DNA of 59,791 nucleotides from contig CAJVPP010000031.1 of NCBI GenBank assembly GCA_910592005.1, positions 1 to 59,791 of the forward strand, written 5' to 3'. The stretch comes from Funneliformis mosseae (lineage: Eukaryota; Glomeromycota; Glomeromycetes; Glomerales; Glomeraceae). Shown piece after piece: positions 11,311 to 22,817 of this stretch. The position numbers were made by a program, and so were the translations under genes. The stretch's first letter is position 1. Each line of letters starts with the position of its first letter. The notes beneath the pieces were generated by a model. That model made no database searches and had not been told where the DNA came from. It saw only the letters and a program-made list of their open reading frames with translations.

Positions 11311-13445
11311 TTAACCTTGAAGTAGTCCGGCAATACCTCGATCATTTGAATGGGGTTCAAAAGGAGAAACGGAAGCGATGGTTTTGCTAAATTCTGGATC
11401 AGGATGCCATGCAATATCCGACACCTTTTGCCTAAGGTTACAAATAAGATGAACGATTTCGTAAATAGTGAGATTTTATCTTATTTTTTTTTTTTTTTTG
11501 TAATATTAACCTATGTCCGGTGTGCTTAAATTTCGCGCCTTCTTGTTTATCGTTTTTGTTTTTATTAATAACCTAAAAAGAAAATATAATCTGAAGCATT
11601 TGTAATAATTAAATGATGAAAAACTCATTATTTACTTCGGTATTCCAAATGATAACACTACAATCATCCGAACAACTGGCAAATAACCCACTGTTGTGAG
11701 GTGACCAAACCACTTTGTTTACAGATCGTTGGTGTTGCTTAAAAGTAGATAACGAAGTTGGCTTCGTAAAGCAAAAAAAAAAAAAATTAATTCAATGATT
11801 CAAAAAGTACTTTTAATCACAACTTTAATTAAATGAAAGTATGAATATTTACTGATGAAGAGAAAACGCTCTTCATCTTCCGCGTATCCCACCATTCAAT
11901 AATACCATCCGCACTTGATGTTAGAAGAGAATGTTCTTTATGAGGGTTCATGTGACAGCTCGTAGCTGCTACTCTATGTGCTTTTGCCACCTGTAAATCA
12001 GACATTCGTTATCATTTTAAAATTAAAATGATTTATATATTAAATGAATTCGACTTACATTTTGAGCTAATTTATTCGTACGATAATCCCAAATTATCAC
12101 ATTTCCTTGACTTGAAGTACATGATATATTTGTACTATCTTCTTTATAATCACACGATAGGATTCTATTTGAAGAATCCGAAAAAACTTGATAATTATAT
12201 TTAGGAAGGAGTGCTGAGGTAATGAAAGAAACAAAAATACTACAAAAATTAGCAAAATATGCAAGAAAAAAAAGCAAATATGAACCATATTTATATACAT
12301 ATTTGATTTGAACTTGTTTGATAATCAGTCAAATCCCATAAAGTCAAATATCCATTCTCGGCTAAAAAAAAAAAGTGAAATCGAGGCGCGTTAAATATAT
12401 AGAAAATCTCATTCTTCACATTATGAATTGTTGTCTTACTCACTACCGTTAACAACTATTTGTCTATTCTTGGCAACACATAATGCTGGTCCGATTGACG
12501 AGTTTTCTTTAGAGGCCAACTTAATTTGTGCAGTAGGTCTGAATAGACCAAAAGAGATTATGATCTTGATCTTTAATAAAGTTTTATGATTATGAGAATA
12601 ATTATACCTTTTATCCTCAGAAAGAATTGACGTATTTTTCAAATCCCATACATAAATAAATTGCTTTCCGCTTGTAACGATCTTTTGCGAAGTTAAAAGC
12701 CTATATATATATATATATATATATTTAAAAAAAAATTCATAAAAGAAATTTTTATTGATTCTAAAGTTATACCTCGCTTGTTGAAGTGAGCCAGGTTCGT
12801 GATGTGAAATTCGTTGACAAAAATTCATATTCTTTATTTCAAAAAATAATTGCTTTTAACGTTAATTACAAAAAATCAAATAAGGTGGAACATTGAACTT
12901 ACTTCACAACGTTTTGCTTTTGCTCTATCTGATGATTGAATTGAGTTAACTAGATCATAATTCAATGGGCTACCTTCCGGATATAATTGGCATTTTATTA
13001 TACTTAGATATGCTTCAGCAGAACTCGTACTTCGAGCCATATTAGTTGCTAAGTAGAACATTAGACGTATTTGTATATTCAACAGAAATGAAAAACTCTC
13101 TGAGATAAACAAAAGTAAATACCACTGTAGAGCATAAATTGAGATTCCTCTTCTTCCTGCCTTGATCTTTTTCTTGGCACATCTCCCCATTCAATCGTAT
13201 AAAATGAGCATGGTTCATTATTCCATTCAGTGAATTGGGAGTAAACAACATCATATAGAAGCACAATTCTCGATTCCCATGTTGAAGGTTTATACACACA
13301 GTTGTATTCTCTAATTTTCTATATAGTAACGAAGGTGTTAAATCTTTTTTTTTATTATTTGGATAATTTGGAAGGGGGGGAACAATAATTCCAGTTAGTA
13401 TATCACCTCGATAGGTATGTCTTTGTTGTTTGAACAGTTCTTCAT
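11311..13445 (-). CDS. RBBP4/Msi1/Hat2-like WD40 histone-binding protein
   Basis: Twelve exons: 13445-13407, 13318-13123, 13048-12903, 12831-12773, 12700-12608, 12538-12444, 12361-12299, 12213-12059, 11990-11853, 11761-11636, 11572-11511 and 11431-11311. They join in frame to 430 residues, near the 425 of RBBP4. The N-terminal helix and first strand (REYNCVYKPSTW, then LLYDVVYSQFTEW) match the histone-binding N-terminal region of the p48 family. The HHEPGSLQQAR segment and WD blades follow (YVWDL, LTLWDL, VIIWDYR, IEWWDTR, VIIWNTE, then KHTGHRQKVSDIAWHP). Family members chaperone H3-H4 for CAF-1, HAT1, HDAC and PRC2 complexes. The C terminus is short compared with RBBP4, so it may be a divergent paralogue. 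It starts 185 bp from SET1 on the opposite strand. Exons 1-2 are duplicated at 22314-22632. Confidence 0.75.
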
Positions 13446-13630
13446 ATTATTTTCGAGTTTTAATTTCGGTTTATTTTTTTGGTTTTATTTGTCGATTGAT
13501 TGCATAATTGATTAGAGTGCACGGACTCCTTACAATGCATACAATTGCATGATGATGCATCCCATAATTGTTATTTTTAAACATCCAACTTGTTTGGTAT
13601 TAATCTACTTTCTCCAAGTTGGTTTTGTAA
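13446..13630. promoter_or_regulatory. Bidirectional promoter, RBBP-like gene and SET1
   Basis: Only 185 bp separate the two divergent ATGs. The middle carries a cluster of TGCAT words: ATGCAT palindromes at 13535-13540 and 13555-13560, with TTGCATG between them and TGCATAATTG at 13501. The cluster may be a shared activator site. A copy lies at 22633-22817. Confidence 0.5.
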
Positions 13631-14498
13631 ATGGAGCATTCGAATCCGGAGTCACGATTTGACATCGAGACGTTTCCAGAATATTTTCCAATTCTTGAAG
13701 TAGATAATAAATCTAGACTCCTTCTAAGGCATTACAAGCCACGTATTAGATCTTTTTCCGCACCAGCTGCTTCACATGTTCAACAAGGTGTTCAGGAAGA
13801 CGATCGGAAAGACGATCAAGATTTTATTATACTTCACGATCCTAAACTTACACCCGAAACATTGCAAAGAAGAATAAGTCTTACTCGAAATGGTGATCAA
13901 GTCGGTCTCAGTTCTAATAAACACAACGTTTTAATTTTTCTTGTAATGTTTAATTTTCCAATTTATGTTAACAGTTTTATACGTTAGCTACGAAGGTATT
14001 CTATGTCAGATCCGCGCGGCCCTTTACGTGGTTATGGTAGGCGCGTTAATGGAAAAAGGCAGCGATATTTGAAGATTTTACACATCCTAAAATATGAGGT
14101 GGTAATTTATCCTTTTCAATTCATTTTCCTTTTGTTATAATCATATATGTAAACTTATATATTTTAATCTCTTTAACACGTAAAAGAGCGATAATAATGC
14201 AAATCAACCTAAGGAAGCTTCAATATTTATATCTCAACTTGATAAATTCGTAACTGAAAGTCAACTTCGGGTGCAATTTGAGGAGTGTGGAAATGTAATT
14301 TATTGCAAAATTGAGAACAATCCAATTCATAATGATAGTCTCGGACTAGCTAGATTAACATTTTATGGGGAAAATAACGGTGATGCACTGATTTCGGCTA
14401 GAGACTCAATATTCAAATTTAATGGAAAATCATTATTTAATGGTCCACCCATAAAATTAGAACTTGATAATGATGGTTTGTTAAATTAGTTTTTCTTT

Positions 14499-14529
<31 letters not shown>

Positions 14530-17500
14530 TTTTATTTAATTGAAATTTATTTACAATACCTTTTTGTTGTAGGTTCAAAAATAAAAACGGCCGCTGAAAT
14601 GATAATTGCTGAAAGTCAAAATTCATTAGAACCCTCTGTCAGTAACAAATTCAGCGAACCGTCCCCGACACCATTACCTAATGACGATGATATGGAAATA
14701 GGGGATGCACCATCACCACCTGCTGTTATTGTTTCAGTTCTTGTCACTAAAGTCCAAAGTACATTACAAACTTCGGTCCTATTAGATAAGACCAAGAGGA
14801 AGACTACGCCTTCGACTTCTAATAAAGTTCATTCTAAAGACTCGCGCGTTTCACCCGAAAAGATTGAACAAAAGTTCGAATTGCCACCGAAAAGACCGAT
14901 CGACGATGATAAGGAGGAAGGTGAAATTGACTCAACCTATGAAGAGGAGTCATATGGACCTGCTAGTGGACATTCATCATCTAGAGAAAAAGGAAAATGG
15001 TTTGAAAAGTATTCTCTTGATTCGCAACATTTGGATTATAGTATACCCACGGTTGTCCCCTCTAAGCGTTCTTATGATCAATATATACCTGATTATAGTA
15101 ATGATCGTAGTAGACATTTAAATCAAGAAAGGAGAAGGCGTAATTCTTCTAGAGAAAGATTTATTAGAAACAATCTTAATGTAGAGAAAAGTCGTAGCCG
15201 AAGTCGAGGCAGAAGTCCTATCGGAAGCGGTAGTCAACCAAGGAGTCGCGATCGTGATTTTGGACGCAGTCGTAATCATGAACCCGTTCGTAATCGAGAT
15301 CGCGATTCAATTCAAAGTTATAAACGCGACAGTTCTCGCAGTCATGATCGTGATATGTGTCGAACCCATGATCGTTCTAACGCACGTGATAATGTTTATC
15401 GTAGCAATGATCATGACATGGTTCGTAGTGGTCGTGACATGTATAAAGAGGCTCATGGTGGTGATAAGAAAGCAGAAGAAAAGAAAATCAGTGAGACGCG
15501 TGATTTCTGGGCAGATGTCGATAAGAAGCTCGATGGTCCAAAGAGTTCTTCGGAGTTTTCGTCTAGAGATCACACGAAATTTCGGAAAAGATCCCAGCTT
15601 AATAAAGATAACTCATCAAAATCACATTCCGTTAATGAATCAAGGAATAATATTCAAAATGAAAATAAAGATTCCGTAAATTCAAATTCCATGTCGACAA
15701 AACGACTGGAATTTTCTCATATTTCCAAATTTGACGAAGATAGAAGTGCGTTTGGCTTGAATTTAAAAAAGTCGGCACAAAGGGTTAGTACGTCAAAGGT
15801 CGAATCTATTGATAAATATACAAATGTTAATCGACTAACGAAACTTAAAAGTTATCCAAGCAAACCACAACCAAGTTCAAGACCTTCTGAAGGTTACAGA
15901 AAACCAAATATAAGTGACTGGGATTATTCATATTCGTCATCATCTGATTCATCTGAAACCAGTGCGCAGAAGAAAAAGAAAGCACAAGATGCTAAAGGAA
16001 AATTACTTCCAAAGAATATTTCTTTAGCGTCAAATAAGGTTGAAGACAATAAAAAAGTTGATAATGATGAAAAGAAACAGGGCCAAAATCATGTGTCGCA
16101 ACGAAAGAAATCACCTCAAAAGCAAGTCAAATCAAGCATTCGGAGTGCTTCTGAAAGCAGGACAAAATCCAAAGTTGTACGCAAGTCAAAGTATGCTGAT
16201 TTAACGAGTGACAATATTATTAAAGAGGCTGATAATTCTATATCTGAATCCAGCGCAAAAGCAAAAACTGTTCGAAAACAAAAGAGCATAAATACTTCTA
16301 ATATCAGGACTAACTTGGAAGCACAAAATCAAAGTCGCAAATTAAAAGAAACTGTCATACATCGTTCTTCAAATGATCTAGCTAGTTCCGAGAATAGTGA
16401 TAGTGATAATCAAACACTTTATGAACCGCACCTTTACAATACAAGCAATGAATCTACAAATGACGATGATGATTATACTGATAGAGATTATCTTACATCA
16501 GGTGATGATATTACTGATGCATATGATTTGGATATGATTCGACTTTATTTTGAATTAAACGAGAAAGGCTTACTGAATAATGATGGTGAGCCCATAGAAT
16601 GGTCCGAAAATGAAGAGTTTACTATACGTGTAGGTGGTAAGTAAAGATTTATATACGATATTAACTAACCATGATCAAATTTATCATTATATATTATTTA
16701 TCAATAAAATATCTTTACTAGATCACGTTGAATCTTTTAAAGATTACGCACCAGATGATGGACCTCACAAAACCGGCTGCGCTCGAACCGAAGGATATTA
16801 TAAAATACCTCCGGAAGAGAAGCGCAAGTACGTAGCATATGGTATACCCGGTACTTCTTATGCAACAGATAAAGCACCGGCTCCGAGTTCGCGTGCATCA
16901 CGTGCAAAACGTCGTGAACTTCAATCTCGTATGGCAGAGTATCAGGATGTAGCAACTGATGCGGATATCTTATTATACAATCCACTTAAAGCGCGTGAGA
17001 AGGAACTTACAATTGCAAAATCGAAGATCCATCATTATGGCCTTTTTGCTTTGGAGCGTATTAAATCTAGTGAATTCGTTATTCAATATACTGGAGAACT
17101 TATACGTCAAGCCGTTGCCGATCTTCGGGAAAGAAAATATAAAGCTGAAGGTATAGATGGAAGCTATATGTTTCGTGTTGGAGATGATACCATTATTGAT
17201 GCCACCAAGATGGGAAATAATGCAAGGTTGATAAATCACTCGTGTGATGTATGTTGTTAAAATTATTAAATCGTCTCCATATTTGTCATTTTAGTAAATG
17301 TCCAATCATAATAATTTTTCAATCTGATCATTTCTATGATGATAAAAATAGCCAAATTGTAATGCGAAAATTCTTACTATTAAAGGGAAGAAAAAGATAG
17401 CCATATATGCAAAACGAGATATTGAATTTGGAGAAGAGATCACTTATGATTATAAGGTAAGTCAATAACGAATGATTTACTAAATTTATTTCATGATTAT

Positions 17501-17602
17501 TGTTAACCGTAAAATTGTTTTTAATTATAGTTTCCTATTGACAAACATGACAAAATCCCTTGTCATTGCGGCGCTTCGAATTGTAGAGGGTTCTTGAATT
17601 AA
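13631..17602 (+). CDS. SET1: SET1 histone H3-K4 methyltransferase (COMPASS), copy 1
   Basis: Seven exons: 13631-13900, 13988-14098, 14187-14475, 14573-16636, 16722-17248, 17352-17456 and 17531-17602, joining to 1,145 residues. Order: N-terminal segment with [15 protein letters not shown] (about 139-222, IFISQLDKF...); a long disordered region with an RS/RD-rich block (about 400-512); the n-SET region with [15 protein letters not shown] (about 927-941); SET domain (about 1010-1122) with [13 protein letters not shown] (1082-1086) and [10 protein letters not shown]; and post-SET zinc cysteines CHCG...CRGFLN. All catalytic motifs are present. As the COMPASS catalytic subunit it should methylate H3K4 at transcribed genes. 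The intron 1 donor (GTCGGT) is weak and was chosen for frame. The gene is intact and identical to copy 2. Confidence 0.95.
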
Positions 17603-18367
17603 TGCTTTTTGTTTTTAATATTAAATTAATGTTAGAGATATAGCTTATATTTTCATTTACTTTAGAAATAAAATAATTAATTAGAAGTTAAAAGTTTTTT
17701 ATATATTAAGTATGGATGCATAATTATTCAAAATCAAAATAGAGCAGATTTATTAATTGATTTGATAACGATATGAAAAATTCATCATATAAATTAGTGT
17801 TATGGTTTTTTAACATTTGAATTGATTGGTACGTTTCTTCAAGTTTTTTTTTTTTTTTTTTTTTTTTTTCGTAATATTTTTAATTTTATCTTGAAGGGTT
17901 GTTATTTTGATCTAAAGAACTCAAATAATCATTAACCAACAAGTGGAAAAAAAAACGAGTAGAACTGTACATTTCCCTTTCGTGAATGATGTTATATGTG
18001 TAAATGAACAAGCGGAATCTTTATATTACACGTGATATCTTAATAATAATGGGAGTATTTAGTATAAAATCAGATAATAAATAAGCAGATACAAAAAATC
18101 AAAAGGAATGAAGACTCCTCATTAGTGTTTCATAAATTCAAGAATATTGATCCTATAATCGAACGATATAAATTCTGTATTACTTACATCTGATACCTAA
18201 AAAGATGATGCAGTAGATAAAACTAAAAAATAATATAAGATCGTGTCGTTTCAGTTGAGAAAGTTGTCAAAATAGTTTGAACCTAAGATTTTCTTATGAG
18301 TTGTAAGAATTAACTACTAAAGGTTTTATATTACCTTCAATTCTTCAAACAAATGTTCAAATGATAT
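17603..18367. other. Intergenic region, SET1 3' end to NBAS
   Basis: AT-rich sequence with a T26 run (17844-17869). Positions 18014-18054 are the source (in inverted orientation) of the 41 bp found at the duplication junction 22295-22335. No gene seen. The equivalent in copy 2 is 26790-27554. Confidence 0.6.
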
Positions 18368-18634
18368 CTATATCTCTTCATTATTATCAGGTTTAATTGA
18401 TTCTCTAATAAAAATTAAAACATGAAATATTGATAGTGATACGATTGATTAGCTTACCAATTTTCAACTTATTCGATGCCCGGCCTTCCACCTCATTTTT
18501 TTTTCTTTGATCGTTTTCCAATGTTCTCCCCACTAACTTTAATTTCAATTCCTTAACTCGCTGCAAAATTATTCAAATCTATTTATTACACATTTATCAA
18601 AAATGCTGACGCAGCAACTTTTATTTAAACTCAT
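18368..18634 (-). CDS. Candidate small basic protein (60 aa), copy 1
   Basis: Three exons, 18634-18590, 18560-18458 and 18402-18368, join in frame to 60 residues. The two exon-B boundaries are good (TTTTGCAG acceptor, GTAAGC donor); the first donor (GTAATA) and last acceptor are weaker. The product is basic and helical (middle RVKELKLKLVGRTLE), without recognisable domains. It would be transcribed divergently from NBAS, whose ATG is at 18808. It could equally be an exon of a longer gene or a non-coding transcript. Confidence 0.3.
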
Positions 18635-18807
18635 AATTATATGGGTAGAAAGTGAGAAAGCCTTTTAAACTGTCACAACAGTTACGTGTTGCCTAATGGA
18701 GAAATTCTTGATCCAATTTTAGTGTTAGTTATTAACAGATAAAGTTTCACAAGATCTGGAGTGTATTGTAAGTTAAATGTGGCATTTTTTAGTAATTTTA
18801 AATTCTT

Positions 18808-21800
18808 ATGACGATGGCAATACAAACAAATTCAACAAAAAATCCCACAGAACGAATACTTTATGATATAGATGTAGTCGCTGTTTGGAAACCAGAAGAT
18901 GAATTAGGAGACCAAGAAGCTAATTCCCAAGTTAAATTACACACCAACCCGAATGATCCTTCTTATTCCCAGATACCGAGGAGTATGTTTAAACAAGTTA
19001 CGCATCGCCTTGTTCGTAGTCTAGAAAAACTTGCAATTTCTACTACGGTACCACGTGCGCTTATCCAGGCACGTCCAAAAGTAACTTCTGAGATAATTAT
19101 GCAGCTATCACCTAATGGTTTATATCTAGCCGTGTCGAGTGATCACAAAATAGAAATACGAACAAGTAAAAGTGGATTCGAAACGAATCATTCGATTTTT
19201 ATTTCTAGGAGAGATACTTTTCCAAAGTGGAGACGATTGTCATGGAGTCCGGATTCTAAAATTTTAGCAGTTGCAAGAAGCGATGGAACAATTGAAATCA
19301 TTGATGAAAATGGGGGATTGGTTTGTGTCATATTATCTAGCACCAACATTAACTCTGATGGTGAGAAAGATGCACAGGGTGGATCAAGTTTTTTCCTCGA
19401 GCCGGTAGCATTTTTATATTTTGTTGATCCGAAACGCGGTTTAAATAGCACATCTTTATTTGACGGATATTCGTACCAGTATGAATTATTAGTAGTCACC
19501 TTTGATGGTATTTTACGTAGCTATTTAATTAATACGGTAGAATCAGCATTTACAGACATCAAAGAAGCTTCGCGTCATACAAGATCCAATATGACTTATT
19601 CACGTGAAGGACCTTCCGACCCTGGTTATTTTGCCTTTTATCATAAATTTTCATTTAAGCAATGGTTATCTACTATTACGTGTGGTGCCGTTGTAACTTG
19701 GAATGGATTAGTATTATGCCTTGGTGGTAAATCAAGTTTTGAGAATAAAGATGATTCAACATCACCTTCCGTTACATGCTGGATGTTATTGCCGGAAAGA
19801 CCATTTTATCGAAAACTTGAATTGGAAGGTTCAGATGACGGTTCCATAGATGATGTATTACATTTAGACCAGGGAACGGTCGATGATTCTGGGTTCTTTT
19901 ATCGTTTAATAAATATTTTTTCAACCTGGCGTAATACCAACAAACTTTTCACTGACGAAATTATTCTCAATACGGTGTTGTCTCCTAATCAACAGAATTT
20001 ATTAACTTTAGACTTTTCTGGTACAGTAAAATTATGGAACTTATCTTTAAACAAAGGGCTTGAGTTAAATAAATCTTGGGATCAACCTGAACTTAATTAT
20101 TTTGCTAGGGGTAAAGAGTTTAAGGATTTGTCGTTAGAAGTGTTTATTGACAAAATTTTGGAAATCGAGAGTGAGGGTGGTATAATTGCTGGTATTCCCG
20201 GATTTGATAATGGAAAAGTTGTATCAATTGGTTGGTGGTCAGATAATGCCATCATTTTAGGTTACCAATATGGTTCAATGATTATTGCCTGTCTTCCAGA
20301 AATGATCAACATATTGGGTGAATCTCCGGAATCTTTTAAATCTTGTCGTGAGATTACTAGTCAATGTAGTGATCGTTTTCTTGTCATTGAACATGAAGTC
20401 AAAGCTGTTAAAGCTCGAATGATTAATGATGGGTTTGTTCGATATTCAAGGGAACAGGAAGAAGGCGATATGGAAGATGATGAATCTGATGAATCTGAAT
20501 CTCAATTAAGCAGATTAATAAGTGTTTTAGCGAATTATTTACATCATGTGACTGATACTCTCTTGTGGCATTTTGAAAATGATCCTTCAGAATCTCGTGG
20601 GAAAATCATAACAGTCTCTAGAAAGACGTATTGTCTTAACCGTATCTCCAAAATTTTGCCTCAAGAATTATTAAATCGTAAGATAAACGCGTTAGATTAC
20701 GATGATGCATTGGTGATAGCTGAAACTTATGATCTGGATACAGATATTATATACCAGGCCCGATGGAAAGATGCCGAAGTTTCTGAAGCTGCAATTCATG
20801 ATTACCTTGATAAAATCCGCGATAGAGAATGGGTACTTTCTGCTTGCATACATACGTTCAGTAATACCCCTGATTTGCTAAGACTCTTATTGAATTATGG
20901 TTTGAAAGACACAGATATTTTGGTAGAAATTTTAAATAATGGAACTTCATATAATAAGGATGAAATAATTAAATCATTGCGTGAACGTCCATTCGAAGTA
21001 AACTCCAAGATGGAAGATTTTCTGGGAAATTTACAAATATCTGAAAAAGATGTCATTATATGTCAATATAGACATTATTTTCTAAAATATTTGGACCGTT
21101 TACGCACATATGAGAATATTATCGAAGAGAAAACAAAACATGATATTGAAAATAGAACCATGAAGGATTTTGCAGAAGAAAATGACGGTTGGATTACTTT
21201 TGTTGATTATACCTCAACGTTTGCTGAAGATTACGCCGTATTTCGTGATTTGAACATTGCGGCTCTAGCTATGGATTATGCAACTGAAGAATTTTTCAAG
21301 GGTTTAAACATTCTATTTACCCGTCACGGACCTGAAACTTTACCTTATCGCTTCACAATCCTTGAGCAGATTCCGGAAACAGCTGATCCTGATGAGTATG
21401 AATCCTTCTTACCTAGCGTTACTTCAAATGGTAATAATGGTGATCTTGTTGAATGTTCGTGGAATGAGCAACCTTGGAGAGATATAGATTGGGTCGATAA
21501 CCCAATATTGAAAAAGCGAATTTTACCCGAATTAGATTTATCAAAAGAATCAGATGTTGGAGGGATAAGATTAAAACCAGTCGAATATCCGGCCCGATCA
21601 ACTCTAATTACAAATTGGTATATTGATCGTGCTCATAGAATTGATAGTGTTTCGGGGCAAGTTGATAAAGCTCTCATACTTGTTCGTCACGGAATCAAAA
21701 AAAAAGTAGTGAATCTGGAGACATTGGAAGAAAACCTAGATATGTTGGCTAAGCTCGTTTACGATTGCTATCCAGATTTAGAATCAGTTAGTAAAAGTAT

Positions 21801-22323
21801 GTCATTGAAAGAATTTGAAGCGTTGACTGAAGCCGAAATTGTTCAAGTTTTTCTTCAACATACTAACGAAAAACGGATTGTTAATGACATTAAAAATTTC
21901 ATCATCCCCTTTTTAAGACTGTTACCTGCTCGCCGTGCTCGATTAAATCACATTCTTAAAGACGATTCCAATGATAAAGTATCAATTTCGAATCCAGAAA
22001 GCGAACCGATGAGCCTGCTCTATAATTATATTTTGAATATTTCATTATCCAATTTAGAATTAAGTTGTACCATTTTTGAAGCATCTAAACCGGTTTTTAA
22101 TATAGAAGAACGAATTATCACTTCTGATGAAGATCTTGCTAGGGTAGCTCTTGCATGTCTTTACGGAAATTCTAGCACTGATAATTGGGAAGTTATGACT
22201 CGTATTTATGAATGTCTCCCAATATTTGATGTGGAAGGAAATCGAACTAGTTTAGAAGTTAATTCACTTCAAAGTTACACCCCATATGAACTTTTCCCAT
22301 TATTATTAAGATATCACGTGTAA
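18808..22323 (+). pseudogene. NBAS/Sec39-like gene, truncated copy 1
   Basis: Identical to the complete gene at 27995 for codons 1-1165. Then the duplication junction replaces the rest with the codons for LLRYHV and a TAA, giving a 1,171-residue frame. The N-terminal beta-propeller region is kept (for example WRRLSWSPDS at 141-150), but the last about 400 residues of the 1,570-residue protein are lost, including the end of the Sec39 helical domain. The tether needs that domain to bind partner subunits, so the product is probably non-functional or dominant-negative. It keeps its own upstream region and could still be transcribed. Confidence 0.9.
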
Positions 22324-22335
22324 TATAAAGATTCC
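22295..22335. other. Duplication junction with inverted templated insertion
   Basis: The 41 bp here are the exact reverse complement of 18014-18054 (and of 27201-27241 in copy 2). The first 7 bp (TCCCATT, 22295-22301) also belong to the end of copy 1, and the last 7 bp (AGATTCC, 22329-22335) to the start of copy 2. The net insertion is therefore 27 bp (22302-22328) with 7-bp microhomology at each join. Confidence 0.92.
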
Positions 22336-22632
22336 TCTTCTTCCTGCCTTGATCTTTTTCTTGGCACATCTCCCCATTCAATCGTATAAAATGAGCATGG
22401 TTCATTATTCCATTCAGTGAATTGGGAGTAAACAACATCATATAGAAGCACAATTCTCGATTCCCATGTTGAAGGTTTATACACACAGTTGTATTCTCTA
22501 ATTTTCTATATAGTAACGAAGGTGTTAAATCTTTTTTTTTATTATTTGGATAATTTGGAAGGGGGGGAACAATAATTCCAGTTAGTATATCACCTCGATA
22601 GGTATGTCTTTGTTGTTTGAACAGTTCTTCAT
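22314..22632 (-). pseudogene. 5' fragment of the RBBP-like gene (copy 2)
   Basis: This copies exon 1 (22632-22594), intron 1 and most of exon 2 of the gene at 11311-13445. After the Glu-rich EEEES the frame enters the junction and stops within five codons (TGA at 22314-22316). It keeps the complete divergent promoter and could express a roughly 70-residue peptide carrying the N-terminal histone-binding helix without the propeller. Its 3' end faces the truncated NBAS; the two frames overlap tail to tail by 10 bp. Confidence 0.88.
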
Positions 22633-22817
22633 ATTATTTTCGAGTTTTAATTTCGGTTTATTTTTTTGGTTTTATTTGTCGATTGATTGCATAATTGATT
22701 AGAGTGCACGGACTCCTTACAATGCATACAATTGCATGATGATGCATCCCATAATTGTTATTTTTAAACATCCAACTTGTTTGGTATTAATCTACTTTCT
22801 CCAAGTTGGTTTTGTAA
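22633..22817. promoter_or_regulatory. Bidirectional promoter, second copy
   Basis: Copy of 13446-13630, including the TGCAT cluster. Here it faces an intact SET1 on one side and only the RBBP-like fragment on the other. Confidence 0.5.

Larger units (their letters stand above)
13142..22301 (+). repeat. Tandem duplication, copy 1 (9,160 bp)
   Basis: It matches 22329-31488 at a constant offset of 9,187 bp with no indel that I can find. ORFs in the two copies are identical, and the T26 homopolymer at 17844-17869 has the same length in copy 2. It contains the 5' part of the RBBP-like gene, all of SET1, a candidate small minus-strand gene and the first 3.5 kb of NBAS. The match breaks at 13141 versus 22328 and at 22302 versus 31489. 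Confidence 0.95.

Noticed and set aside
15254..15679. 141-codon open frame on the plus strand inside SET1 exon 4 (and its copy at 24441)
   Set aside because: Shadow frame produced by the Arg/Ser/Asp codon repeats of SET1; biased to Val/Ile/Met with no protein features.
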